Source of the DNA: Chrysoporthe austroafricana | Lineage: Eukaryota; Ascomycota; Sordariomycetes; Diaporthales; Cryphonectriaceae | Reading direction: 5' to 3' | DNA length: 64,000 nt | NCBI GenBank assembly: GCA_001051155.2 | Contig: JYIP02000001.1 | Location: 2,790,001-2,854,000, forward strand | Shown here: one piece after another, positions 1-12,511 of the stretch | Layout: every line of letters starts with the position of its first letter | How positions within the stretch are numbered: the stretch's first letter is position 1 | Translations under genes and position numbers: made by a program | Notes under the pieces: model-generated | The model's input: the letters and a program-made list of their open reading frames with translations, nothing else | Told to the model about the DNA's origin: nothing | Databases searched by the model: none

Positions 1-189
1 GAACTTCGGAATGCTCGACCTTTGCATCCTTGGAAGAGTCTCGATCTCCCTCCTCAACTCGTGACTGACTTGCTCAAGAAATGCGTTGGCTAGAATGCCA
101 CGATCCGACTGGCGGAAGAATTCGGCTAGGAAGCCATGTGTGTCAGTCGACTGATCTCCGAAAAGGAGATATGCTAGCTGGTCAGCCAT
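1..189 (-). CDS. Polyketide synthase N-terminus (SAT domain), partial
   Basis: Reading the minus strand from an ATG at 187-189 gives an uninterrupted frame of 63 codons that runs off the left edge. It begins MADQLAYLLFGDQ and includes ADQ..YLLFGDQSTDTHGFL, FRQSDRGILANAFLEQ, and LRREIETLPRMQRSSIP. This spacing (LFGDQ, then FLxxF, then LLxxFLEQ, then LRxEIxxLPR) is the start of the starter-unit acyltransferase (SAT) domain that opens fungal non-reducing polyketide synthases. These are megasynthases of about 1,700-2,200 residues that make aromatic polyketides such as naphthopyrone or DHN-melanin precursors. The SAT catalytic residues and all other domains lie outside the window. A TATA-like stretch (minus strand TTTATATATG) sits about 80 nt upstream, which supports this start. 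The frame is partial only because of the window edge; no break is seen. The product cannot be inferred from this fragment. Confidence 0.85.
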   Translation of the reverse strand, partial: MADQLAYLLFGDQSTDTHGFLAEFFRQSDRGILANAFLEQVSHELRREIETLPRMQRSSIPKF

Positions 190-3100
190 AATGAAGACTT
201 GTCGTCATAAAGTTTTGGTTCGTCAGGTCGAACCTCAGGACAAATTACTGGAAGGGACTCGTTTGAACATATATAAAACGATATGGCACAGAGATGATAT
301 AGCTCGGTATGGAAACTATCCGACGACCCGGTGTGCCCTGGCCTCGTGCGTGGGGGAGGGTCAGCGACGGAGTCCCTGCGCATCTGGTTCCTTGCTTCGA
401 CTCTCCTCCACGCCGTCAGGCTAGCTGTGCACCCGGTGCAGCGGGTCCTCGGTGACCGAAAAACACTGGAGGATCTCCAAAAAGCCTCCGAATATGAGCA
501 AGTCCACGCAGCCAATAGCATTAGTGCCCATTGGGCTTCAGTTCCTCATTTGGACGCGACGTCTCGTAGTCTGAGCTACTACCATCTTGTAATGGGCTGA
601 TCCAAACTAGGATTCCTCCAGAGAGTCAAGGCCTCGGGATGGCAATTGGAGGAGGAGGTCAAGGCCACGATGTGTCAGCCGCCGGAGCGGGTCTGTACCT
701 CGTAAAGCCACCTCGCTCCAGGCGGCGTCCCTGACTAGAAGGTCAGTGCTACCAGGACTGAACGCAGTAATATGACCGTATGAAACACCAGCCTCTATCC
801 ATAAGATTCTCTTCCGAGAATAGCACCCGTATAGCTGTTCTTGGCTCGACATCGCAATCATGGGTGTTGTCCTTGATAGGTGGTCTAGGGACACGGCGAT
901 CCCGCGTGTTCAGTCCCGTGCTGGAGGTGGCGAATTTGGCCAGTGGAGAACCTTGATACGGCATCTGGCCTATAGGGCCAGTATGGCACGTCTCTGATGT
1001 GCTGGGCCTCTGTCAAACCAGACTGGTGCTGGTGCATCTTGGCCGGAGCGGCTCCCGGACATCCCCAACCCGCCCACTGGAAACATCATTTTGACCGCCG
1101 CCAGCACTTGCCAGCGCTCGTCTCCTGTTTACAGTGAGCCAATCAGATCGGGATCGCTGCTCTTAGGGACCGCGTAGCAGCCGTCAGCCTCGTAGGATCC
1201 GGCGTGGAACGGTTTTCTTCACAACGGGGGAGCCGACGTTGAATGACATGAAGTTGTAATAAGCTCGGCCGCCTTACGTAAGGTCACATCAAGGCCCAGG
1301 TGGGGGCTTCCGGCTATACTAGGACAACACGGACCGCGTAGGGTCTCCTACCCTCGGGGTTCAGGGATCCTGTTCAGATGGTACATAGTACATAGTACTA
1401 TGGACTATGGCGTACGGACTCGATCACAAGCACACGCTTCTCATACTGGCTGGGCGTTTTCATCGGCATTCAAGAATGTGCAACAATTCATAATGAATTT
1501 CGAAATCAGGTGAAACAATATGCTCACAGCGGCCTAAGGGGGCTGAGGCTGCCCTAGTCAGGCTGATCCGAAGACAGAAAACAGAGCGCAGATACGGATT
1601 GGCTTCAAATTACAACGTTGCCTCGATATTCCCTCTATTCCTGATAAGTACTTTGAGCAATTCCTCGCATGTGATGACTCGTTGACGTCACACTTTCGCA
1701 GAATGCCTGTGTCACACAATGTGCGCCGTCAACGCTCACGACAGCCGTTCTAGAATCATTCCCTTTTTCCCTGGCCGACAAAGCGCAAGCGACGTATTCT
1801 CATCCTACATCTAATCGGCCCGTCTTCAACTCAGTTTATCCGGCGTCTGATTTATTACAAATCTCGATGAAAATGGGGCGGAAGACTGTCATTATTACCT
1901 GCTGTCGTGGATAGCCTCGATATCTCAAACCATGGACATCGGGTCTCGCGAAGTTCCCGAGGACAAGTTCAGACTAAAATACGAGCAATGCTGACCATAT
2001 CACCATCTATTCCAGAGATTGAGTATAAAAATCCTCTATCTCTGCGTCGGTTGATAATTTCGGACCACGTCCGCACACCAAGGGCTAAGTTAGTAAATAT
2101 GAAATGTGTAAAGCAAGCTCGCGTCTCAAAGAACCCCCCTGCGTTCCATATGTGTTCCAAATCTAGTTTACCAGCGTCCAAATGCTCATTCTCTAGTCAT
2201 TATCAGCATTCTTAGATGATGGCTGTATGTTCGGCCACTGTTCTCGGGGCCTGATATCCCATCCCCACTCTCACGTAGTCTCTGACGGACGTCCGGATTA
2301 ATGATCACATGCTGGACCTTCTGGACCCGTTCGTCGTCCCATGCTGCAAGATCTCTTTCAGACGCTAGCTTCTTTTTTATTCACTTTTCTTATCCCACGC
2401 AAGGATTCTGCTCTTCAAATCTTTGGAGTAGGGTTGCTTCGTCATTAGCGTGTACCTCACATGGGTCAGGGTACGGACATTGACCGAGTCGAAACGAGAA
2501 CAATAAGACGGGGACACGGTCTAGAATATGTAGAATCATAGCAAACCGCGATTTTGGGCTCAATTCCTACTATCTTGATACGTAAGCATTTAGTGCTGTT
2601 GATGAAAAAATGCAGATTCCGAATATGTTGAGTATTCGTACTTCAGCAGCACCACGTTGTGTATGCTCAGTGCATGAGGAACGGGTCTACCCCTGGTTTC
2701 TTAGGCCGTTTGCATCTGATGCTCTTCTTATCTCTTGACCTCGCATTATCACGGAATGAGATCGTCAATTTCCAGAATCAAGACTCATCTGCTGAGCTTG
2801 ATCCCTGGAGAGAAGTGAAAGAGCGGATACACACGACACATTATCAGATCACGGCCAGCCGGGTCATCTGCCTAGATATTCTGCACTGTCTGCAACATAC
2901 AGATGTGTGGGACGCCTTCTGCGTTTCCACTACGAGTTTCGTCTGCCGTATGGTCCTGGACTCTCGAAGCCCATTGTCGAACTAATTAGTTCCTAATTAA
3001 GCATACATGTCTATGTAGTTACGGAAGGGCTCCGGGCCCGTGAACCGAACATTGTCTACGCACCGCTAGTTACTTGCGGAGCTGTGAACAATGTTCCATC

Positions 3101-4602
3101 ATGGTGTCAATCGCTAGGTCATTTTCGGTGTTCTGATGAGGGTTGAGATCAGAAACTTAAAAGTACGGGATAGCCGGACAGTGAAGCTGCCTCTTGCTTC
3201 GAAGTTCCATATATATGGGGCAGTTATGTGCCGAGAGACGACGGTGAAACACTAGCATCGTATCTTAGTCTCGTTTTTTGCGCCGCAGCATCCCCACCCT
3301 TGTATTGCGCCACCGCCTTCTGCTCATAATTTCAGTAGTGTTCTAGAAGGGCTGCCTTCCCACTAACCGTGTGTCCCTGACTGTACGCCCACCCCGCCAG
3401 TCGTACGCCTCGCTCGAACCATCTCCTGTCGATCATAGTCCGTTGGAAATGTGCAACGTCCCCATCCACGGATAGAACCAGCCAAAGGCGTTGTTGCGGG
3501 CGGCCGATCATACAACGTCTATGTGGCACGACGCCGTGGCACGGCTGGCTCTCAAAATGTCGGAGATAGCTCTGTGCTGCGATTTGCTCAATAGTGTGGG
3601 CATATGGTGTCTCCTGTGTCCACATTTCTCAGTAGGAGCCTCGACACAACAACGGAGACAGCCCTGATGCCGAGGTCGTCAGTCTCGGTTACTAGAGCTG
3701 AGCTGAAGTCACCGAAACGGACATAATCTTGAAAGCTTTGTCGGTTGTCAGCCGTAGCGGGCTGATGGTATCGCAAACGGCAGGTGTCTATGCTAGAGCT
3801 GTTGCACGGCCCTCGGAGCTGAGAATGTTACCTCTGGTCTATATGCAATAGCATCGGATGAATCACAATATCGCACTTTCATGATTGGGTCGCTTCTAAT
3901 AGCGCTCCGTGGGAAAGTCCGTTCACACGAGTATACAGCACAAATACATGCGTCCGCCCCATGAATTCGCCATTTTGCCAATCATGAACCTCGTCCTCGA
4001 CTACATCACCGCTCGAAGAGGCTGCGAGTTATCCACTAGACTTGCAATTATGGCCTATTTCAGACTTCACTACTCACGCCATCACTACTCACGACTTCAA
4101 GACCCACAATTTCACAACTCACGGTTTGCAAGGCTACGGTGCATACTCGACAAGTATTTCCCAGGAGACATTTTTATTGCACTTCTTTACATTCCAGGAT
4201 AAACCGCCGCTATCAGGAGCCAGACTTTCTAGCGACACATCGGCCATATATTCCAGAGAAGCTGAACGCACGTCGGGGGAATACATCTTACCCGTCCAAA
4301 GGGGTCCGACCCCAGCCTCTGCCATAAGGAAACCACCCCATCTTCTTCCCATTCCATTTTAAAGTCTCGTCGGGCAGTCGATATCATTCAGTCATCTTTC
4401 CAAGCAAATAATTAAGCGTCAGGGGACAACATGAAGAAGTTTATGCGACAAAAATGCTCTACAATCTTCTCACCATGCGAGATCGCGATCGAGGTGTTGC
4501 AGTCGCGGTTGGCTCCCACAAAGCTCTGCATCACAGTCAGCCACGGGACGCAAATTATTGAAGTCATGAAGGAAAAACACCTGTATATATAAGTAACAAG
4601 AC
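190..4602. other. Gene-poor region between polyketide synthase and oxidase
   Basis: About 4.4 kb without a gene I can support. Open frames are short and of unconvincing composition. The most protein-like stretch is on the minus strand at 3332-3776, where two overlapping frames of about 60 and 97 codons (containing DYVRFGDFSSALVTETDDLG and TIEQIAAQSYLRHF) could be exons of one gene or a decayed gene; I recognise no family. At about 4064-4130 the plus strand has three or four degenerate copies of an ACTCACGAYTTCA-like unit. The region 4430-4550 may contain a short last exon of the oxidase. Confidence 0.5.
268..278 (-). promoter_or_regulatory. TATA-like element upstream of the polyketide synthase
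   Basis: The plus strand reads CATATATAAAA here, so the minus strand reads TTTTATATATG. It lies 80-90 nt upstream of the polyketide synthase ATG, a usual distance for a fungal TATA box plus short leader. This is a positional inference only. Confidence 0.4.
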
Positions 4603-6362
4603 TCACCCGGTATACTTGGCAGGATTCACAAACCGCATGCCTGCTGTGTCGGTGTAGTTCACCGTGTTGCCCGCCGCGTTCCCCTGGTACGGCGTGCCCT
4701 GGACCTTGCATGCTTCTATGTGGTCCTCGGGGAAATAGAGGTCTTGTAGCTGCTCCGGGCCCTCGATGATGGTCGCCATCAGCCCCATCTCTACATGCCA
4801 CTCGATGTGGCAGTGGAACAGCCACACGCCGGGGTTGTCGGCCTGGAACCGGAGCACGGCGTACGAGTCGCCGTAGATGGAGATGGTATCCCTGGAGGCC
4901 GGCTGCGCCGGGGCGTCCGTGGTGCCGGGCCACTTGCCGGTGCCACTCGGGGGGCGGGCTATGACCTGGAACTGGTGCCCGTGAAGATGGAAAGGGTGAA
5001 TAGCGGTGTCGAGGTTGTTGAGGATGATGTCGACCACTTGTCCCTCTTCGACAATGAAGGGGTTCACCCCACCATACACTATTGGGTTGGTGTTGTCATC
5101 ATCTGTTGTCGCGGCTGTATACAGAGTGGGTACAAGCTGATCTACATAGGGTTGCCCGTTAATGCATGCTCTTGGTATGCTGTTGTTGTCGAAGCAGAAC
5201 TTGAAATCGAGCTGTATCTTCTGGGTCACGGGACCCCAGGGACCATCGCCATTGGGGTTGGTAAATTTGGAATCGTCTACCGGAACAAAGGCGTCGGCGA
5301 CGTCGACAGAAGTGTTGTTTGAGCTGGAGTTTACTACGAGATATCCAGTCTCGTTGTACTTCCATGAAATGGGCAGTGGCGAAGCGCTTGGGTTGGTGTA
5401 GTCTTTGTTGATGTCCAAAGCAACAAGGAATGGGTAATTGTCGTCACCACTGCTATTGGATGTGAGCAGGACGTCATACCTCTGGGCACAATCTAGCCGG
5501 ACCAGGTCAGCGCTGGCTTCCGTGATGTAAGAACCATCTTGCATGATAATGCTCATGGTTTGGGATTGGAACATGATCATGGCGGCGGCGAGGGCGGAGA
5601 AGTTGATCATTCTGATACGGTACGTCTTTCCCTTTTGGAAGGGAATTAGGTTACTTCCACCTTCATTCAGAATGACGCTATTTGGGAGAGGTGGAATAAA
5701 CTCTGTGTTGTTTGGCTGAAGCATAGCCTGCGACAGTGGGATGGTTTGACTATGATACCTAAACAGGAGCTGTAAGTTCCCGGACGCATGAAGCGTTGTT
5801 GACAAGTGGTCTTACCAGTCTGATACTGTCATGATGATCTCCTCGTCGACCTGGCCCTCGTACGGGTCATTAGGATCGTGGACGATGAGAGGCCCTCTTA
5901 ATCCATCGGGATATTGGCCCATCACATGCGAGTGGTACCAGTATGTGCCTGGCTGGTCAACCTAAGGGATGATAGAGTCAGAGCCGTCACCGGATATCTA
6001 GTTTTCGCTCTCTGGGATCATAGACACACCTGAAACTGATATGTAAAAGAGGAGCCTGGGGGCACAGAGCACTGTGATGCGGCAACAGGGCCGTCCATCT
6101 CAGGGGTCCCATACTGCCTGATGCCGTGAAAGTGCAAGCCGGTGGTCTCGTTTCCCAGATTGTTCTGAATATTAACGATGATAGTATCGCCCTGATTGGC
6201 CTGGACTAAAGGACACGGCCACTCCCCGTTGATCCCAATCACGGGCCTGGAGTAGCCATCCGGTGCGGCTATCACCCAATCAATGGTCCAATCGAAGATG
6301 ACCGTAGCCGCCAGTGAGCTCCCGGCCAGGGCCAGGAGAGAGGTCATACACGGTGTGCGCAT
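4603..6362 (-). CDS. Secreted multicopper oxidase (Abr1/Fet3-like laccase)
   Basis: Three exons on the minus strand, 6030-6362, 5816-5961 and 4603-5758, give 544 residues. The introns are 68 and 57 nt (GTGTGT...TTAG and GTAAG...TTAG). A signal peptide opens the protein ([20 protein letters not shown]). All four copper-binding motifs are present: HFHG (77-80), HSH (121-123), HPFHLHGH (from 414) and [12 protein letters not shown] (from 475). The type-1 axial position, ten residues after the Cys, is Leu. The sequence [14 protein letters not shown]...[11 protein letters not shown] is typical of the Fet3/Abr1 branch of ascomycete oxidases, which oxidise phenols or iron; Abr1 in Aspergillus acts in conidial pigment formation. 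The stop overlaps a good 5' splice site (GGGTGAGT), so a short terminal exon near 4430-4540 may extend the C-terminus. The gene has the same orientation as the polyketide synthase, which favours a pigment role. Confidence 0.88.
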
Positions 6363-9300
6363 TATGAAAATTAGACGACAAATGATATTTGCTGCGATAT
6401 GGCGGAAGTGTCTTCCAAACTTTAAGTACAACGGCGGAGAGGAAAGGAACGAGAGCCTAAAATGTTGTGAATAAGAGCCATAACCAACGTATGCTGAAGG
6501 GAGCGCAGGTCAACGCTTTAAACATGCACACGACTCAACCAGCTACACAATGCGCCCCTTGCCGACTTGTCTGACGCTCCCTGTGGGCGGCTCCGTCCTG
6601 AGCTACCACAACACCTCCCTCCTTGTGGTAAGTATAAACGCCATCAGACGGCGTCAAAGCCTAGAAAGTGGCGCATCGGCAGCGGAGGTGCAAAGCACCT
6701 CATCCTAGTAATTTCCGAGTACTATAGTAGAGGCAGTAATTATATTCAAGATGGTGGGTGCACGCCCCATGTGGCGGTGGGTCTTGTGCGGGACATGTCT
6801 TGTCTTGATCACCGCGGCGCATTGAAAACAATAGTCAGCCTGTACTCGATTTCGACCCATCCCAGCCTTTGGTCATATTTTACTTTCGGTTCCAAAGATA
6901 GAACACAATAACCACGGGCTGAGGGTGGGATGGGGCCGCTGCAAGCAAGCCCCAAGCGCCGGACGGGCGTTTAGTGACCGACCCGATAGCGGCCCTCCTT
7001 CGACAGGCCGTAGCTCCTCACCCAGTATTCCGGAAAATTGGCGCACTCAGACTGGAGTGGAAGCGAACTACCGGAAGGGAGTGGCCAGTCCTTCTTTACC
7101 ATGAAGAAAAAGGTGTGCTCACAAGATGGCGTGGGGTTGCATTCAACAAGCACCGCAGAAGCAGCTGAGAAACCTCAGAGATGGACATCTTTCGGGTGTA
7201 GTAAATTAACTGGGACACCGCGTTACAGCCTTGTCGAAATCTTTCTCGTGGTAGACGGGTGGCTTGAGATTGCTGTTGGCGCAGGACGAGGCGCTCAGAC
7301 AAGGCGATCGCGCCGTTATTAAAAGAAAGCAAGATGGGGACGAAAAGAGAACGAAGCAATATCGACAAGCCAACTCCGTTATAAGCCGGATGTCCCATCA
7401 CTTAACGGCCACGGGAATGGCCTGGCAGGGGCCGGACTCAGGATCTGGAGATGATCCAGCCAGAAGCCATGCCCGCTGCCAGATAACCCACCATGCCGAT
7501 GAGGATCTCCCGTGGCCATTTCAGAGGCTTATGACCAGCCTGGCGCAAGTAGCACTTGTTAATGAACCCAATCCGGGGCTGAGAGCTTGGACAGCGATAG
7601 AGTTCATCCTGTCCTCTATGACAACCTGACTGGACATCAGCGCCAAGTCGAGTTGCGCCGGGCGTGGATGGCTACATTAGCAGTAGTTCCTAGTTCAAGG
7701 AAACCAATGCAAGCCGGCGTGTCCTCGGTGATACGGGGTGAATGTCGTGCTGTATCGTCGTAGGAAGAAACCGGTGCTCCGTGAGCTAGCCAGGATTGGG
7801 GAGGCGAAGATTGCTGTACTACGCGGGGGCTTAGGAGGCTATTTCCTGTTCATAGACTGCCTGCACCGACTGAAGAGGAGGCTCTGAGTATGCTTTCGAA
7901 TAGAAGGCATATCGCTCGACCAAGTTCCGTCGAGCCGCCGGTAGGTAGGCGGCAGATGGAGTGACGTTGAAAGAAGGTCTGCGAAAGTCAGGGGAGGCTT
8001 GCAGCGATCTGTGCCGATCCATGATCGACAGAACGGGCTGAAAGGGCCCGAGGCCAATCATAAGGTGTCACGGCAGCTATCACAGACTATATTCTACTAA
8101 GCCAAGTCTAGCTCATTTCAGAGATGCCCCGAATGCTGCAGATTTGCGCCCATCTTTCCCCAGCGTCGTAGGAAGGTTATCCTCAAAGGGACCAGCGCGT
8201 ATGCCGTACAATCCGCTGCTTGGGCTGCACGGGCTGCCACGGCTTCCTACACGAGGATCCCTGGAGCTAGGGAGAAACAAGGCAAGGCGCTGAAACCTTA
8301 TTTATCAATCCCATGTTTCTGATCGGCAGACTCTGGTCCGGAATGAAAGAAGGTCAATATGCTTAGCGCAAGAACGACGACCAACAAAGTCTCGGATTCA
8401 GCTCGCGGGAAGTAAAAGCTGCCGAAGGCCATCAACTGCTCCAGAGATATCGGGGAAGTGCCACACAAGTTTTTCGGAAAGGATGAGGCGTCGACTTGTG
8501 CAAGAACCTTGGAGACAGCTCGATACGTACGTACCTTGCTCACAGTGGCCACTGCTCGTGCTACTGCAGCTGCAAGTGGTCAGCTTGGGCTACAAGACAT
8601 GAGGTTACGGGCCCGACGCTTGTTCCGGGCTTGAATGTGTCTGCGTCGGGTCCGAGCACTTGCTGACCCCGTACCTGACCTACGACCATGCTGGTCTTCA
8701 CTGCAGACACTTCCTAGACCAGTGAATCCGCACACAGTACCCACGAGGCTTTCGGCACCTGGATACGAGTGCTCCTGCCCGCAAACAAGCAATCCGTGCT
8801 GGTAGGCTAACTACTCTACTATCCTTCACGACCACCCGGTGTACGGCAACATTTTAAATTCTCGGGGTCAACGCCCGCTCAGAACAGTCTGAGCGTGTGA
8901 TTTGATCTCGCGATAATTGAAGATAATTTTGCCTAGATGACCCTTCTATTTGCGACGTCTTACCCGACACTCGAGCCTTACTTACTGTAACTCGAAATAA
9001 TTCATCCCGCCCGTTTGAGACCGCATATATCGCTTTATGAAGAGAGTCGCTGACACTCCCAAGATTTCATAGCAGATCTCAACTGTATTCAGCTGCACAG
9101 ACAGTCAAAGATGCAATGTGACGAATAAAGGTGGCTGTGCAACTTGAAATCATCAAGAATCACTAAGGTAGCCCCAGGAGACCATTTCTCTTCGGGCGAC
9201 CAAGGGCAGACGAAGTTGAAAACTTGTGAAGATGTTCTAGTCGTATATAGGTGACACCATCTCATTTCACAGTTATGGAACATGGCCTTGGAGGACAGGA

Positions 9301-10011
9301 TATGTAACTCCAAGTCAAGACACCAACATAACTCTCTCTTCATCTTATTTTTGGACGGGAGGGCGGCGGGAGGCAAGATACAAGAAGACTCGGGAAAAGA
9401 AGGGAGAAGACAAAGAAGGAAACAAATATGCTTCACGAGCTTGCTGCCTTCATCTAGAATCCTCCGATTTAGAGACTTACAACTAAGACAAGAGCCGGGG
9501 AAATAGTTTAAGCTCATTCTTCAGCGCGCCGGGTACGAATGTTGTCTTGACTCATGGGGAAAAAGAAAGATCAGCTGAGAATCGGGGTCTCGGAATGTTC
9601 CTGGGATCTATCCCATCGCGCCGTGGATCTTACCCTTTCCTCGGGGAAACTTGAGCCTATCTGGTAAATAGTCTCAGATACTGACCGCCCTTTTTTTTCT
9701 TAGGTCTCGTATTCGCAGAAGTCTGGGGAAGATTGTTCTCTGCTTGTTCGTAGAGAAGGTATTTCCAGCTCAATGATATGTGCGTTGCTAGTCCTCGAGC
9801 GCTTACACGCCAGCAGGAGCGCCGGACGGCTTCTTGGTGGCCTCGTCGATATGTGTAATCAAATCCCGGCTATTATGCTAGGTCGACACGCTACCACTTA
9901 AGATGGAAGCCGACATCCACCATGAAATGAGCAAGCCGATCCATTCACAGCTATAAATATGTTACATGATGCATCATCATTCGTTGCAGCCCGCCCCTCC
10001 CATGCAGGCAT
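6363..10011. other. Long intergenic region, no gene supported
   Basis: About 3.6 kb between the oxidase start and the DPB2 stop. It holds the oxidase promoter. Frames such as 8298-8552 minus (84 codons with one hydrophobic segment) and 9089-9517 minus (142 codons, unusually rich in Cys, Ser, Leu and His) show no family features or convincing splice partners. I see no repeats or RNA genes, but could not run a tRNA search. Confidence 0.45.
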
Positions 10012-12511
10012 CTAGAACAGCACCTCCCTCACTCTTCCAGTCCTGCCGATCTCATACTCCACCCACCGGGCCAGCCCTCTCCGCCCCGTGACTAGCAGCG
10101 CCCCAGGATTCATGACGTGGCAGCCCTCATACGTGACACAGAACGCCGGCGCCGTCGTGTCCACCAGCACCATCGCTGTCGGCAGCGGGTACAGGTGCAG
10201 CGGGCTCGCGTAGTCCCAGTGCACGGGGCGCGTGGACTGCCTGAACGGCGCGAGGTAGCCCTGGTCCAGGATGGTCTTGACGAGCTTGCGCGCTGCGAGG
10301 ACATCGTAAGGGACCTCGGGCTCGGCCTGGAGCTTTCTCGCCTTGCGCGGGCTCGAGGGGTCGACGTTCATTGCGTCGGGTGATGCGGCCTCGCTATCTT
10401 GGTTCTCTTGTGGTTGTGCGCCGCTGGCGCTTGACATGCTGACATCGTCCTCGTCGAGACTTGCATTACCACCTCCCGCCGCTGCGCCTTCTGTGTTTCG
10501 AGATTTCTTGAGGCGGACGGCTGATCTCCTGAGCCGAGCTGTCATGTCGTCCCTGAATAGCACAACTTCGTGACATGGCCCAAACAGACTCAGCCTGGAC
10601 GGATTTGATGTGAACACCGCCTCACCGCCGCTACCGTCCTCCTTCTTGCCGATTTCGTTGTTCGCATTAGCAAACGTCCTCCACACTCGACTCGTGAACA
10701 GATCCGGCACTGACTTCCTTGGTAATGGCGTGGATGCACCAGCAGAAAATGCGGAAACCCACCCGTCATTGTCGCCCGGCACGAATACAAATGTCGCGGA
10801 TGTTAACAGCATTGGGAACTCGGCCAAAACAGCCGCCAAAGAGTCGAAATACTCTTTGTACTCCACGCTGCCACCACTGCCGCCCCTCGCCATAACCGCA
10901 TGCTGAGTGAAGTTACCCGTGAACACAAAACAGAGCGGTGTCGCTCCCTCTGGCTCATTCGCGTATCCTGAGAGGATTTTCTTGACAGCCTGCAGCGTCC
11001 GCGGCTGATCAAGGTTCATCTCTCCCAGTACTACTATCCTGCCTCTGCCCCGGTCAGGATCGTCGTCCGTCAATGGTCTGCGTAGCAACCTCTGCTGTAC
11101 TCTTCGCATTCGTGAGCCCATAGCTCGTTCACTGCCAACACCCAGAAAGTCGATCCAGCCAAACCCGCCCCCTATGGTGTCACTATCCGGCCCGCTGACT
11201 CCGAGCGTGACTCGTCGTTTCTCACATGGGGGCTGCCCTATGAAAAATCCCTGGAACTTGCCACCCAGTACGCCACCAACACCAGAGCTCCCACTCAGGC
11301 CCACCTTGCTGCCTGCAGCGTCGTCGTCTTCTTCATATACACCATCAACAAGGACGACCATGCCAGGCGTGAACCAAGCTGAGTCCTCCGGTATTGCCTG
11401 TGCCTGTGTCAGGTCGAGTTTGATCGAGCCGGTGAGGTCGCTCATGGCCAAATTCCCGGTGGGCAGGACAGTTAGCATGCCGAGAAGCATGTGGTGGCTG
11501 CCATGACGGCCGAGGAGGTTGGCTATGGGCGTGATCTTGTGGAACTGAGGTCCTGAATCGGAGCGTTTTAGGGACGTCGAGCGGGCGGTGACAACTGCCG
11601 ATGTCTGAAAAGATTCGTTGCGGAGGAGACGTTGGTGTATGACGTTGAAGCGATTGCGGAAGACCATTGTTCTGTGAGAAGCGGGTGGCATGAGGGAGGG
11701 TTTTCGGGTCTCCCTGTCAGGAGTCTCGTCAGCATGTCGCAGCGCAGTAATTGAGGATGGCCGGTACCCACGTCTCAAAGTGCTTTTTATCGACGTTGTA
11801 GATGAACCGGGGCTGTTCGAAAGCATCAATGACCTTCAACCACCTCCGCGGGTCCCTGGCATTCTCCTCGTCGTTCTCATCGACCTCTAGCGCCGACATG
11901 CCGAAACTTGTACTGCTTTCCTCCCTCGCCAGCGCCAAGGTCGGTCTCAAGCCGAGTCTCGCGTTGGACAGGTCGTCCTCTTGCTGCTGGACATCCAGCA
12001 GAAGACTATTCTGCCGGGTGAGCCCGCGCGCGCCGGTGGCGATCCTCCCGCCGCTCATGTTCCCCTCCAGCGCCTTCAGGATCTCCTTCAGCTCCGGGCT
12101 TGCGCCGTCGACGATGACGCCGCCATTTCTGCCTTTCCACGCCCGCGCGACCTCCTCCAGCACCTTCTCCGCAAGCCCTTCCTCGCGCCACCCAGACCCG
12201 CAGTGTCGCCCGATGAAGGTCGCGAGCTCCTGCAGCGCGGACGAGGTCAAGGTGAGGGAGTGTTTCTTCGTGAACGTGCGGAACGCGAGGGGCCGGAGGG
12301 TGGCCGGTGGGAGGAGTATAGGCAGTATGGGGGCCTGCTTGTTATTTGTCGTCACGCTGAATGGTCTGAGAGGGTGAACTGGTGTCCCAAACGCCGGCGA
12401 GGAGGAGGGAGCGTCGGCGGGAATAGGGACAACGCCGCGGCCGGTGAACATTGCACCAGCGATGTCCTTGTGTTTGCGCCGTTTGCTGGGGCTAAGGTTC
12501 ATGGCAGCCAT
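10012..12511 (-). CDS. DPB2: DNA polymerase epsilon subunit B (Dpb2)
   Basis: Two exons, 11772-12511 and 10012-11713, joined across a 58-nt intron (GTGGGT...ACAG), give 813 residues. Dpb2 is the essential second subunit of the leading-strand polymerase epsilon and links the catalytic subunit to the GINS/CMG helicase in the nucleus. The splice joins HFET to ETRKPSLMPPASH and leads into FRNRFNVIHQRLLRNESFQT, a strongly conserved Dpb2 stretch. After it come the OB-fold region (ITPIANLLG...LLGMLTVLPTG) and the inactive phosphodiesterase-like domain (GRIVVLGEMNLDQPRTLQAVKKIL, FVFTGNFT, FVFVPGDND, NPSRLSLFG, ending HVMNPGALL). An acidic insertion (about residues 640-700, SASGAQPQENQDSEAASP) is typical of filamentous fungi. 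The upstream ATG at 12511 was chosen; a second ATG three codons later is equally possible. Confidence 0.93.

Noticed and set aside
1378..1410. Short GTACATAGTACATAGTAC repeat
   Set aside because: Two-unit simple repeat with no further structure.
8298..8552. 84-codon minus frame with one hydrophobic segment
   Set aside because: No homologous pattern or splice context; a single hydrophobic stretch is not enough to support a gene.
9089..9517. 142-codon minus-strand frame
   Set aside because: Odd composition (Cys, Ser, Leu, His), no motif, no splice partner; its reverse strand is equally open over part of its length.
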